Assembly (NCBI GenBank): GCA_910579515.1 | Contig: CAJTUV010000012.1 | Coordinates: 25,781-89,780 of the forward strand | Source: an uncultured Hungatella sp. | Lineage (GTDB): Bacteria; Bacillota; Clostridia; Lachnospirales; Lachnospiraceae | Direction: 5' to 3' | Length of the DNA: 64,000 bases | Part shown: positions 1 to 8,157 of the stretch, one piece after another | How positions within the stretch are numbered: the stretch's first letter is position 1 | How the letters are laid out: every line of letters starts with the position of its first letter | Made by a program: the position numbers and the translations under genes | The notes under the pieces: model-generated | The model's database searches: none | What the model saw: only the letters and a program-made list of their open reading frames with translations | What the model was told of the DNA's origin: nothing

Positions 1-843
1 AAAGGTCCAAACCTCCTTTGGCATCAGGAAATTTTTCTTTGCCGCAAAAACCAAAATTGGAAGGGCTCCAAGAAATGCAGCCATGGTCGTAAGTTCCGGC
101 CCTGCAAAAATCGCCATGGCAAGATAGATCACGGCAATAACGGCGCCGGTGAACAGGCAGAACGGAATCACCGGAATTACGTCTTTCAAACTCTTATTTC
201 TCCCAAAGACTTTGCACAATACGGCTACACCGATGATAATAATGAAAAAACCGCCAATCATATGGGGGATACAGGTCCATTTCGTCAAAAGCATTGTAAA
301 TTGATCTGGATCTCCACCAAGACTTAAGACAGCAGAAGACACCGTGCTGGAAGCCGTCAAAACAGGCACGCCCACCGGTCCGGGACACACGGGTGTGGAA
401 TTATAAATCAGACTGATTGCTGCCGCGCCCAGAGGCGGAAAGCCAAGGCTTATAAGAATCGGAGCGGCTAACGCTGCCGGTGTTCCAAATCCTGCAGCGC
501 CCTCGATAAATCCGGCAAATACATATCCTACCAGAACGGCCTGTATACGGGCATCCTTTGTAATATTCGAAAACATACTGTTTATGGACGCCATGGCTCC
601 AGATTGTTTGAGAATATTCATCAGCAGGATCGCTCCAAAAATAATACATAAGGTTTCAAAAGCGCTTAAAAAGCCGGCAAGCGTCTGGGCTCCGATTTCC
701 AAAGGCTTCATCTTCCATACGCCTCCAGCCACCAGACAGGCCACGCCCCAGGAAACAGGCAGAGCACGTTTGGCAGGCCAGCCCAAGACCACCATAAACA
801 CGACAGTCAGCAAAATCGGCAATACTGCAATAAGAGCATACAT
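1..843 (-). CDS. L-lactate permease family transporter (LldP/LctP), N-terminal 281 codons; C-terminus lies outside the window
   Basis: The reading frame is open from an ATG at 843 to the window edge, so the gene is cut. The protein is strongly hydrophobic and carries the LldP/GlcA family signature FIEGAAGFGTPAALAAPI at residues 112-129, followed by SLIYNSTPVCPGPVGVPV. Members of this family (TC 2.A.14) import lactate or glycolate with protons across the cytoplasmic membrane. A GGAGGAG ribosome site precedes the start by a normal spacing. A TetR-type regulator lies 145 bases upstream on the same strand and may control it. The family is secure; the substrate is inferred only from the family, and a close paralogue for another 2-hydroxy acid is possible. 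Confidence 0.85.
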   Translation of the reverse strand, partial: MYALIAVLPILLTVVFMVVLGWPAKRALPVSWGVACLVAGGVWKMKPLEIGAQTLAGFLSAFETLCIIFGAILLMNILKQSGAMASINSMFSNITKDARIQAVLVGYVFAGFIEGAAGFGTPAALAAPILISLGFPPLGAAAISLIYNSTPVCPGPVGVPVLTASSTVSSAVLSLGGDPDQFTMLLTKWTCIPHMIGGFFIIIIGVAVLCKVFGRNKSLKDVIPVIPFCLFTGAVIAVIYLAMAIFAGPELTTMAAFLGALPILVFAAKKNFLMPKEVWTF

Positions 844-988
844 AACACAATCTCCTCCTTCTTTTGATAAAACATTGTGTGATTTGTCATGCTCTTAATT
901 GTAATTTCCTGTGTTTTCAGATACAATTTACACAAAATCAATGTGTTTCATTTTCTTACACATCAGATTTTTGCCCAAATCCAAATGG

Positions 989-1573
989 TCAGCACACCTT
1001 CCTCTTTACTTTCTCACACATCATGGTATATCCTGAAATTTCCTGCTCAATGATTGCTTCCAGCTTTTCCAGGTATTTTAAATAGTCCGCGTGCATTCCT
1101 CCGCGAATCCAGTCAGAGATAATTCCGATTAGGGAATGAGACTTCAGCTTTGCAATTAATTGAATTTCTTCCTTCGTCAACACAAAGTCACATGTGGAAT
1201 ATCGAAGATTCATACTGTTTTCCCACAAATCAAAATAAAACTCATACAAATATTCATACAGGGAATTCTGTCCTATGTACTGAAAACAAGCAAAATAAAA
1301 CTTTCTGTTCTCATAAAGACACCTGCACACATTCACAAAGCTGTCCATAGGCCGCTCGGATTCTGTGAAAGAGTTTACATTTTTTTGCATATCTGAATAG
1401 AAAATCCAGTTAATCAGCTCATACTTGTCCTTAAAATGATAATAAAACGTGTTCCTGCTGATGTTACAGTGATCTGTAATATCCTTTACAGAAATTTTTG
1501 ACAAAGGCCATTTCTCCATAAGCTGTTTTAATCCCATTGCAATCGCTTCTTTGGTCACTAAATTATTTGACAT
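989..1573 (-). CDS. TetR/AcrR family transcriptional regulator (about 194 aa)
   Basis: An N-terminal helix-turn-helix is visible at about residues 26-48 (VKDITDHCNISRNTFYYHF), the typical TetR recognition helix pattern. The C-terminal half is an all-helical ligand-binding domain rich in aromatic residues, resembling the DhaS-like TetR C-terminal domain. The open frame extends upstream to 1702, but the ATG at 1573 has an AGGAG site about ten bases upstream and begins where family homology begins, so it is preferred. Overlapping palindromes 60-95 bases upstream of the start are a likely operator and suggest autoregulation. The lactate permease gene downstream on the same strand is the probable co-regulated target. 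Confidence 0.85.
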   Translation of the reverse strand: MSNNLVTKEAIAMGLKQLMEKWPLSKISVKDITDHCNISRNTFYYHFKDKYELINWIFYSDMQKNVNSFTESERPMDSFVNVCRCLYENRKFYFACFQYIGQNSLYEYLYEFYFDLWENSMNLRYSTCDFVLTKEEIQLIAKLKSHSLIGIISDWIRGGMHADYLKYLEKLEAIIEQEISGYTMMCEKVKRKVC

Positions 1574-1634
1574 AAGCCCATCTCCTGTTCCCGAACGTAA
1601 TTCCCCTTGCTTTTTGTTTATCTTTTGCTCCAGA

Positions 1635-1669
1635 ATATCAGTATACTGATATATCAGTATACCGGTATA
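1635..1669. promoter_or_regulatory. Cluster of overlapping palindromes, probable TetR operator
   Basis: Three perfect dyads overlap here: an 18-base palindrome at 1635-1652, an 18-base palindrome at 1643-1660 (both built from ATACTGATAT/ATATCAGTAT units), and a 12-base palindrome TATACCGGTATA at 1658-1669. The cluster lies just upstream of the TetR-family gene. Repeated overlapping dyads of this size fit cooperative binding of TetR dimers. The assignment is inferred from position and symmetry. Confidence 0.6.
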
Positions 1670-1719
1670 ATAACACACCAAAACGTTATAGTCAATATTC
1701 ACAAAGGATATATTAAAAT

Positions 1720-1776
1720 AAGGAGCTGTTAAGCTGAAATTTTCAAATCATTTCCTTTCAGCTCAACAACTCCTTA
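1720..1776 (-). terminator. Rho-independent-type hairpin after the DUF6282 operon
   Basis: A long imperfect stem (AAGGAGCTGTTAAGCTGAAA pairing with TTTCAGCTCAACAACTCCTT) encloses a short loop and lies 20 bases past the stop codon of the minus-strand hydrolase gene. A short T-rich run follows in the minus-strand direction. It separates the LysR-linked operon from the TetR gene. Confidence 0.7.
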
Positions 1777-1796
1777 TTCTTTTTATCTATCCCGCT

Positions 1797-2651
1797 TTAT
1801 TGCAGCACCCATTTAGGATTATCATGGGTCATCTTGTAAATGTCTTCACATGAAATTCCACAATCCAGCATGGCATCCATAAACATCATCATCCCTTCTG
1901 CCGGATACTCCTTTCCTGCCTGCCCTCTGTCTGTAGCCATAAGGCAGTTTTTGGCTCCCAGATCACGTATGGTCTGAGCCATGTATTCTGCCGTCACATG
2001 GTTGATTCCAATGTCAAACCACAATTTTTCCACCATAACTCCCTGCTCTGCCAACTGTTTCTGAATCTCAATCGGAATTGTGGTGCAGGTCCAGTCTGGG
2101 TGAGTCAGTATCGTGCGCACCTTTCGCTCTCTGGCCGCAGCGCACAATGCAATAGATTCCCCGATACTGATATGCCCTGTCGCAATGGCTCCCTCATACT
2201 CCTTCACAAGATCCAGGATTTCAAAAATCTCTGGCTTTAAATTCCCCTCCTCGTCCAACAGCCGAATCCCGGGATGATTGGTAACGAAATCCCTGCCAAA
2301 ATATTCTGCCTGATTGCGGGCATGAATGGTAGGCATCCAGATGATTTTTGCCCCAAACTGGAGATAATACTTAGCCGCTATGGGGTTCAAACCGCCGATG
2401 GACAGATTCATCACCGCTGAACCGTATGCCTTCGTTTTATATCCCCCTGTGGTATTCGCCAGTATCGCTCTTGCAGGAGTCGGGTCCAAATGATTTTTTA
2501 ACATCACGCCTGCCATTCCAAACGCATCCGCCTGTTCTAATAATTCCTTGTCATTCAGCGCTCTGGGTCCAAAATCAGGCGCCGTGTGGGTATGTAAATC
2601 ATACGCTCCCTTCATCAATTCAAGAACTTCCCTATGTCTGGGCTTGTACAT
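1797..2651 (-). CDS. DUF6282-like metal-dependent hydrolase (amidohydrolase/PHP-like, about 284 aa)
   Basis: The protein opens with a metal-binding DLHTHTAPD motif (residues 18-26) followed by FGPR, and has further candidate metal ligands in TIHARNQ, TGHISIG, ILTHPDWT and MATDRGQ. This pattern matches small amidohydrolase-superfamily barrels annotated as DUF6282, whose substrate is not established to my knowledge. The ATG at 2651 has an AAGGAG site just upstream; the open frame upstream of it is not supported. It is the last gene of a minus-strand operon with an anion permease (its start lies 22 bases after the permease stop) and a beta-lactamase-fold hydrolase. That context suggests it acts on a compound imported by the permease, probably by C-N or C-O bond hydrolysis. 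The function is inferred. Confidence 0.7.
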   Translation of the reverse strand: MYKPRHREVLELMKGAYDLHTHTAPDFGPRALNDKELLEQADAFGMAGVMLKNHLDPTPARAILANTTGGYKTKAYGSAVMNLSIGGLNPIAAKYYLQFGAKIIWMPTIHARNQAEYFGRDFVTNHPGIRLLDEEGNLKPEIFEILDLVKEYEGAIATGHISIGESIALCAAARERKVRTILTHPDWTCTTIPIEIQKQLAEQGVMVEKLWFDIGINHVTAEYMAQTIRDLGAKNCLMATDRGQAGKEYPAEGMMMFMDAMLDCGISCEDIYKMTHDNPKWVLQ

Positions 2652-2673
2652 TGCAAACTCCTTTCCTGCTGCT

Positions 2674-3969
2674 TTAAAAAATAGGATACAAAAAGCTGAC
2701 CCAAAGCACTCCTGCCGCACACATGATCACACTGGGAATGATGGACTGCTTAAACACACTCTTAAAATCATACCCGCCTGCCGCCATAGAAAGAGGAATG
2801 GCCGGACAGGACATCGGAGTGCTGTACGCAGAAGTAGCCGCAATATGGATGATAACCGCCGCGCCTATGGGATTGATTCCCATAACCTTCACCGTAGCCA
2901 GAATTACTGGCATCAACGACCACATAACCGCCCCGTTAAGCATAAACTGCGTAATCAAAAAGGTGACGATAAAAATAATAAAGTATACGCCTATGCTGCT
3001 GTTCACAGATTCTGCCATACGTGCGATTAACGTACCGATCAAGTCGGCCGCTCCAGTGTTGGTCAGCGCTCCGCCCATAGACAGCGCCCCAGCAAAGACC
3101 GCAAAATACGGAACCGGCAATGCATCATTGATCTGCTTTCCTTTTAATACCCTGCATAACACCATAAAAACAGCTCCTATGAGGGAAATCAGCCAGGGGT
3201 CTACCCCAATTTTTCCAGAAATCAAAAGGGCCCCGCAAGTTCCGAAAAAAATAACATATCCGCACTTTTCCTGAAAAGGAGAAAGCTTTTCCTCCTGCCC
3301 TCCTTGTGCAGGAATCGAAGCAGCGCTGATAGCAGTCGGCGGTTCTTCTGGCGCAAGATGAAATCCAACAGAAACAACGTAGATTAGAATGAGCAGGATT
3401 CCCGGCGTCCGCAATATCATATCCTGAAGAACCGTCATGGAATAATTTCCAATTCCAAAGGTTTCAAACATAGAATTTACCTGCATGGGAAAAGAGTAAG
3501 CAGCTCCCATTGGCAGCCATGCCATAGTCGCAAGAAGGGCAACCACCAAGGGATACATAACTTTTGATCTCTTTACGCCGATTTCATCCATGGAAGCCCC
3601 AAGCAAAGGCGCCACAATGGAAAATTCCGCAACAGCCTGACCAATAAACTGACACAAAATAACTCCGAGAATCATATATCCAAAGAATATTTTTCTTGCA
3701 GACCCTTTTGCCAGACGGTTTACCTTCTTAGCCAGATTTTTAACAAATTGAGTTCTTGTAAAACCGGCGGAACACACAAACATACAGACGCACAGCCACA
3801 GATTCTGATTTCCAAAATAACTCATGGCGTCTGCTGTTGTGATACATTTAGTCAGGTAAAAAGCACTGAGGGAAAGCATGGCCACAACTCCCATAGGAAG
3901 TTTGTTTGACAGGTAACCGATAACCGTAATCAGACTGATGGCCAGGCAAATGATCATTTGTGTTGACAT
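2674..3969 (-). CDS. SLC13/DASS-type anion permease (about 431 aa, multi-spanning)
   Basis: The protein is almost entirely hydrophobic, with about ten to eleven membrane segments. It has a long cytoplasmic loop near the middle (around EEPPTAISAASIPAQGGQEEK) dividing two similar halves, an arrangement shared by CitMHS, ArsB/NhaD and SLC13 carriers. Both halves end with small-residue-rich segments (FAGALSMGGALTNTGAADLI and IHIAATSAYSTPMSCPAIPL) typical of the substrate-binding re-entrant loops. The ATG at 3969 follows a GGGGAGGA site. It sits between a serine hydrolase upstream (about 13 bases) and DUF6282 downstream. A carboxylate or similar organic anion is the likely substrate, but I cannot name it. 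Confidence 0.75.
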   Translation of the reverse strand: MSTQMIICLAISLITVIGYLSNKLPMGVVAMLSLSAFYLTKCITTADAMSYFGNQNLWLCVCMFVCSAGFTRTQFVKNLAKKVNRLAKGSARKIFFGYMILGVILCQFIGQAVAEFSIVAPLLGASMDEIGVKRSKVMYPLVVALLATMAWLPMGAAYSFPMQVNSMFETFGIGNYSMTVLQDMILRTPGILLILIYVVSVGFHLAPEEPPTAISAASIPAQGGQEEKLSPFQEKCGYVIFFGTCGALLISGKIGVDPWLISLIGAVFMVLCRVLKGKQINDALPVPYFAVFAGALSMGGALTNTGAADLIGTLIARMAESVNSSIGVYFIIFIVTFLITQFMLNGAVMWSLMPVILATVKVMGINPIGAAVIIHIAATSAYSTPMSCPAIPLSMAAGGYDFKSVFKQSIIPSVIMCAAGVLWVSFLYPIF

Positions 3970-3982
3970 AGTAAGTCCTCCC

Positions 3983-4930
3983 CTAATTCGTTTTCCATTG
4001 CGAAACAATCGTCTCCCAGATTACATCCAGAAGCGCCTGAGTGTCAAATTCATAAGATTTTAAACAGATAATTCCATCATATTCTGGCAGTACAATCCCT
4101 AATTGTCCGCCCCACCCTGACATATAATAGCCATCCGCCCTGTAGGTTCTCCAGAAAAAGTACCCATAACCAGCCGTTGTGTCGCTGGAATTGCGAGGAA
4201 TCTCTGTGGGAGCGTTCTCAATTTGCTTTGAAACAGCTTCCTCCAAGTATTTTCTGGAAACTATCTGTCTTCCATTCCAGGCTCCCCCTTCCAGGCAGAG
4301 CTGGGCCAGACGGGAAAACTCTTCGGTTGTCACCTGAAGCCCCCCAGGACCGCAGGTATATCCAAGGGGATCTGTATACCACTGAGGGTTGCGGATTCCT
4401 AAAGGCTCAAACAACCTGGGCCTAAGCCAGTCAATCAGATTCTCTCCGGTCAAAGCAATCATCATCCTGGATAGTATATGGGGACAGGCATTGTTGTATA
4501 CAAACCGACTTCCCGGAGCTAATTGTAAAGGCTGAGAAAACGCATAGTGAATCCAATCCTTATCCTCTAAATCATCACGGTTTATCTGGCCTGGAATCAG
4601 GGAGTAACCATCCATCAGTTTATGATCATGGCCGCTGGCCATGGTCAGAAGATTCTTAACTGTGACCTGTTCCCACGTCTTGTCGTAATCTTCTGGCAGA
4701 TGCTTGTTTAAAACCTCTGTTGGCCTGGTATCCAGTGTCAGTATCCCTTCCTCCATGGCAATCCCTACGGCCAGACTGATTACGCTTTTGCTGGCTGAAT
4801 GAATATCAGACCTGCGGTCTGTGGGATGAAAATGAAAGGAGGCCGCAAGTTTATTCTTCCTTTTTACCAAAATATGGTGCACTCCCAATCGTTTCTGGCA
4901 AATTTGTTCTGCAAAAGGCACAATATCCAT
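3983..4930 (-). CDS. Serine hydrolase of the beta-lactamase class C / penicillin-binding fold (315 aa)
   Basis: The catalytic SxxK motif reads SASK at residues 45-48, the YxN motif reads YNN at 145-147, and a C-terminal GWGGQLG segment occupies the position of the KTG/HxG box. There is no signal peptide, so the enzyme appears cytoplasmic. That makes it an esterase or amidase of the EstB/6-aminohexanoate hydrolase kind rather than a secreted beta-lactamase. It is the first gene of the operon with the anion permease and DUF6282 protein and is divergent from a LysR regulator 139 bases away. A role in degrading a small ester or amide taken up by this operon is inferred. Confidence 0.8.
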   Translation of the reverse strand: MDIVPFAEQICQKRLGVHHILVKRKNKLAASFHFHPTDRRSDIHSASKSVISLAVGIAMEEGILTLDTRPTEVLNKHLPEDYDKTWEQVTVKNLLTMASGHDHKLMDGYSLIPGQINRDDLEDKDWIHYAFSQPLQLAPGSRFVYNNACPHILSRMMIALTGENLIDWLRPRLFEPLGIRNPQWYTDPLGYTCGPGGLQVTTEEFSRLAQLCLEGGAWNGRQIVSRKYLEEAVSKQIENAPTEIPRNSSDTTAGYGYFFWRTYRADGYYMSGWGGQLGIVLPEYDGIICLKSYEFDTQALLDVIWETIVSQWKTN

Positions 4931-5015
4931 AGTATTTTATATAAAATTTTCCTTTCCTCTTATTTGAATGCGCATTTCATACCATAAATTTAATATAAGA
5001 TTGATTATTTTACAA

Positions 5016-5048
5016 ATACTATTTATAATATTTAACTATAGTATAAAT
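5016..5048. promoter_or_regulatory. Nested inverted repeats between LysR gene and its divergent operon
   Basis: ATACTAT at 5016-5022 is perfectly inverted at 5038-5044 (ATAGTAT), and a nested ATTTATA at 5021-5027 is inverted at 5042-5048. The repeat sits directly upstream of the LysR gene in the 139-base divergent promoter region, which is where a LysR regulator normally binds to control itself and its target operon. The region is very AT-rich, so some symmetry may occur by chance. Confidence 0.5.
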
Positions 5049-5069
5049 CCTATATAAGGAGGCCAGTTT

Positions 5070-5984
5070 ATGAACGACAAAAACTTGCAGTACTTTCTCG
5101 CAGTTTCAGAGGAACATAGCATATCAACCGCCGCCAGAAAGCTTTTTATCGCCCAGCCCTCCCTATCCCAGGCTATCAAGCGGCTAGAGGATTCTGTAGG
5201 AGAACCATTGTTTAAACGGACTGGCAGCGGGCTCCAGCTAACCAATATCGGAGAACAATTTTATGCGGCTGCAGTGCAGACAGAAAAAATATGGCAGAAC
5301 TTTTCCATGAATCTGACAGCTCCAGATGATTTAAAAGAAGGCACCTTATCCTTTGGCATTGTCTTTCAATTAGGGCTGAAAATATTGCCGCAGATTTTGA
5401 TCCAATTTAACCAAAAATTTCCCAAAATCAACTGCAATGTCTATGACAAGAATCATATAGAGCTGGAGAAAAGCCTGTTAAGCGGAGAATTGGATCTGGC
5501 AGTCACCCATATCCAAAATCATCAGGAGCGCCCCTCTCTTTCTTATGACTGCTTTTTACGAGATCCATTTGTTGTTATCGCCTCTTTAAAAAGGGATTGT
5601 TCAAGATTTCTGACAGACAGTCCAAACGGCCCTATGGTCCATTTAGAACAATTAGAAGAAGAGAAATTTATTTACCCCAAAAAGGAAAATCAGTCCAGAC
5701 ATATTATTGACTCAGTACTGGCAAAATGTAATATTCTTTACCCAAAAGAATACCTGGTAAATAACCAGTATGAGACTATCCAGGCTCTGGTGGAAGCCGA
5801 TCTGGGAATCGGGATTCTCCCCAAAAGCTATCTGTCGCCGTCCATGGCGCTGCAGGTATTCCATATTCCAGAAGAATATGAGGCCTATTGGGATTTTTGT
5901 ATCGTAACCAGGAAATATTACAGCCTTAACTATATTGAAGACTGCTTTGTGAGGATTGCGAAAGAAAGCTGTTTAGGGCTTTAG
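5070..5984 (+). CDS. LysR family transcriptional regulator (304 aa)
   Basis: The N-terminal winged helix-turn-helix spans about residues 1-60 and shows the family pattern STAARKLFIAQPSLSQAIKRL followed by GEPLFKRT. The rest is a periplasmic-binding-like effector domain (about 90-295). It is preceded by an AAGGAGG site and starts at ATG 5070. It diverges from the hydrolase-permease-DUF6282 operon and probably activates it in response to the operon substrate, as is usual for this gene arrangement. No second target is evident in the window. Confidence 0.9.
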   Translation: MNDKNLQYFLAVSEEHSISTAARKLFIAQPSLSQAIKRLEDSVGEPLFKRTGSGLQLTNIGEQFYAAAVQTEKIWQNFSMNLTAPDDLKEGTLSFGIVFQLGLKILPQILIQFNQKFPKINCNVYDKNHIELEKSLLSGELDLAVTHIQNHQERPSLSYDCFLRDPFVVIASLKRDCSRFLTDSPNGPMVHLEQLEEEKFIYPKKENQSRHIIDSVLAKCNILYPKEYLVNNQYETIQALVEADLGIGILPKSYLSPSMALQVFHIPEEYEAYWDFCIVTRKYYSLNYIEDCFVRIAKESCLGL

Positions 5985-6407
5985 ACTAGTACATTGTTGT
6001 ACTAATTTACTCGCGAATTAATGCAATGATGTACTAGTATGCCTGCCTGTGTGAATTGAGCAGGCAGGCGGAGAAGTAGGGATGAGATTCTCCCATAATC
6101 CATTCTTCACAAGATACGATAAATTGGGAATAGTTGCAAAATGAATGGATGATCCTTTTACAAAATCTTCCAATTGCTTCAGAAGAATATAAACACAGCA
6201 GTAAGGCCTCCACGAGATGGTTTTCTGGATACATTAAAAACCTTTGCAATCTCCTTTTCAAGCAGTTTATTTGCAAGAGCCGCCAGCCCTTATTTAGCAG
6301 AGTTAACTGGACGATATCTTTAGCTTTCCAAATCTAAAAAACCATGAGCTAACCCACCACTCATTGAAGTTAGTGGGTTGGGGCTGGCTGCAAAAGCAGC
6401 CTAAAGG
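5985..6407. other. 423-base intergenic stretch with tandem stem-loops; no convincing gene
   Basis: Directly after the LysR stop codon, ACTAGTACAT at 5985-5994 pairs with ATGTACTAGT at 6029-6038, with additional inner pairing. A perfect nine-base stem follows (GCCTGCCTG at 6041-6049 with CAGGCAGGC at 6061-6069), then a weaker GGAGAA/TTCTCC pair at about 6070-6094. From 6100 to 6335 both strands carry only short open frames without ribosome sites or recognisable protein features. The last part (6335-6401) is the terminator of the operon on the minus strand. The stretch marks the left edge of the AT-rich operon and could be a junction or element scar. None of the stems has a U-run on the plus side. 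Confidence 0.5.
6335..6401 (-). terminator. Double hairpin with T-run ending the 6.4-17.5 kb operon
   Basis: In minus-strand order, a GGCTGC-TTTT-GCAGCC hairpin (6386-6401) is followed by a longer stem formed by AACCCAC and GTGGGTT (6351-6379) and then a run of six T (complement of 6336-6341). This lies just past the HD-protein stop codon at 6408 and fits an intrinsic terminator. The second hairpin also resembles the kind of stem found at ends of IS200/IS605 elements, but no transposase is present. Confidence 0.65.
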
Positions 6408-8144
6408 CTACTTTTGCTTTCGTTTTTCTAAAAGAAAATAAAAATAGATATTTTCTAAATCTTTTTGAATGTCTATCTTTTCTATAAAAAGTGGAAACTC
6501 ATCCTTATTTTTTTCTCTATTCACCAAATCCTCCAAAAAACTTATCGTCCCTGAAAGAATGTTATCTATTAGATCGGATATGCCCATTCTCTCGCTGCCC
6601 TCTTCTGACAAAATTAACTCCAAATCTGTACCAATACATTCTCTGTTCTCCTCTAAAAATTCTTTTTCACGCTGAATTTTTCCTTGCCCATACTCCTCTA
6701 GCAACAGCACTGAAAAGATTGGATATATCTCTTTTAAATAGTTCCTTAATATCTCATACTTCAGTAATGGAATATTATCGCTCAGAAAATATTTGATCTT
6801 AATAAACGGAAAATATTCTTGGTCAACCAGAAGTTTTTCCAAATTTTTCAACTCTTGATAACGGTATTTCGCATATCCGTGATGAATTGATACAGCCTCA
6901 ATCAGACGCAACTTATCATAATCCAAGTTGACACAAATGCAGCCTTCCTCTATCCATTCAATTTGCATATACTGGCAGACCGATACAAGATTAAGTTTCC
7001 TATAACCAAACTGTGTTATCTTTTTCAGATTTTTTCCACATTTACACCTATAATTTTCTCGATCTAAATCTGCAATTATGGTTGAAAAACACTCTTCACA
7101 TATTAAAATATTCTTATTATTTCCAATCAAAAAGTAAACTCTTTCCCACTCCTGAAGGTCATCACACACCCGCAGCAAGAAGGCTAACGGATTTTTCCAA
7201 AAAACAGGACGGTAATAAGTGCTATTTCTCTTTTCTTCCTGCTGAATACCATAACTATTCGTATGTGCAAAAATAGAATAAGCTGCTAACTCGATACTGC
7301 AGCGATCAATTTTATTTATACTATGGATCGTGCCTGTATGATAATAATTTAAAAGAAGACAAAGAGCTGAAAGCATCCCATGATCATCCTTCAGGTACCG
7401 CCTTCTTAATTCCTCCTCAGGAACTTCTTGAAAAAGATAGGAATCTGCCAGCAATGCTTTAATATCCAGAAAGTCTGTTCTTGTATGACTGCTGATACAG
7501 TGAAAATATGGCATATAATTAACAATCTGTTTTTCATAACGGTTAAAATGCGCCAAAGGATAGCCAATATCATGAAAAAGAGCAGAAATAAACCATGCCT
7601 TAAAAAAGATAGTTCTTACTATTTTCTCTCTCTCCTCCTCAGAAACATCTTCTTCTATAAATGTATTAATAAAACTAGCAAAATCTCCAGATTGTTCCTT
7701 ATGGTAACATCTGATAAAGGTATCTATTAGAAAAAATCCCTCTGTTCCCCACAACAATTCATATCCCATATAGGCATTACGAATTTGGTGAACAAAATGA
7801 TCCCTATACAGACTCCATCTGTTTTTCTCAAACTTAGGCTCTGTATACATGTTCCACTCAATGTTATAATAATGCTGGCTAAAGAGCCGGCTCAAACCAG
7901 GAACCTGAAGGATATTGGCAACGAATTTCCTCATTTTATCAAATAGTGTCAGATAAATTTCACACTTCTCTTCATCACCATAAATCATCCATAAATTGCG
8001 TTCCATCTGAAAGTAATTAATCTCTTCTAAGCTATGGTATCTATTTGCATAAAATTTATACTTTATACTATTTCCTAGTTCAATCTCCTCTTTATGCAGT
8101 AAACTATCTATAAATTTTGACATTTTTTCATCACTTAGCAGCAT
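6408..8144 (-). CDS. HD-domain metal-dependent phosphohydrolase with internal zinc ribbon (578 aa)
   Basis: The HD hydrolase signature is complete: H116 and H119 in RDHFVHQ, the HD pair at 191-192 (ALFHDIGYP), H255 in DDHG, H294 in FAHTNS and Asp 328/329 in RVCDDLQ. A four-cysteine zinc ribbon follows at C349, C352, C367 and C369. The remaining C-terminal 200 residues are helical and charged and are not recognised. HD enzymes hydrolyse phosphoester bonds in nucleotides or cyclic nucleotides, sometimes in nucleic acids; the substrate here is unknown. A GGAGGAG site lies upstream and the gene begins 13 bases after the ParA-like gene. As last gene of the coupled operon it is a good candidate for the effector. 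Confidence 0.75.
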   Translation of the reverse strand: MLLSDEKMSKFIDSLLHKEEIELGNSIKYKFYANRYHSLEEINYFQMERNLWMIYGDEEKCEIYLTLFDKMRKFVANILQVPGLSRLFSQHYYNIEWNMYTEPKFEKNRWSLYRDHFVHQIRNAYMGYELLWGTEGFFLIDTFIRCYHKEQSGDFASFINTFIEEDVSEEEREKIVRTIFFKAWFISALFHDIGYPLAHFNRYEKQIVNYMPYFHCISSHTRTDFLDIKALLADSYLFQEVPEEELRRRYLKDDHGMLSALCLLLNYYHTGTIHSINKIDRCSIELAAYSIFAHTNSYGIQQEEKRNSTYYRPVFWKNPLAFLLRVCDDLQEWERVYFLIGNNKNILICEECFSTIIADLDRENYRCKCGKNLKKITQFGYRKLNLVSVCQYMQIEWIEEGCICVNLDYDKLRLIEAVSIHHGYAKYRYQELKNLEKLLVDQEYFPFIKIKYFLSDNIPLLKYEILRNYLKEIYPIFSVLLLEEYGQGKIQREKEFLEENRECIGTDLELILSEEGSERMGISDLIDNILSGTISFLEDLVNREKNKDEFPLFIEKIDIQKDLENIYFYFLLEKRKQK

Positions 8145-8157
8145 CTCTCCTCCAAAT

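Noticed and set aside
2548..3274. Two overlapping long plus-strand frames opposite the anion permease
   Set aside because: Both mirror the permease codons; neither has a ribosome site or family features.
6034..6337. Short frames on both strands in the intergenic stretch
   Set aside because: No ribosome sites, no recognisable motifs, and the sequence is occupied by hairpins; I treat the stretch as non-coding.
6351..6401. IS200/IS605 right end
   Set aside because: The hairpin is similar in style, but there is no TnpA or TnpB frame and the position fits a terminator for the operon.
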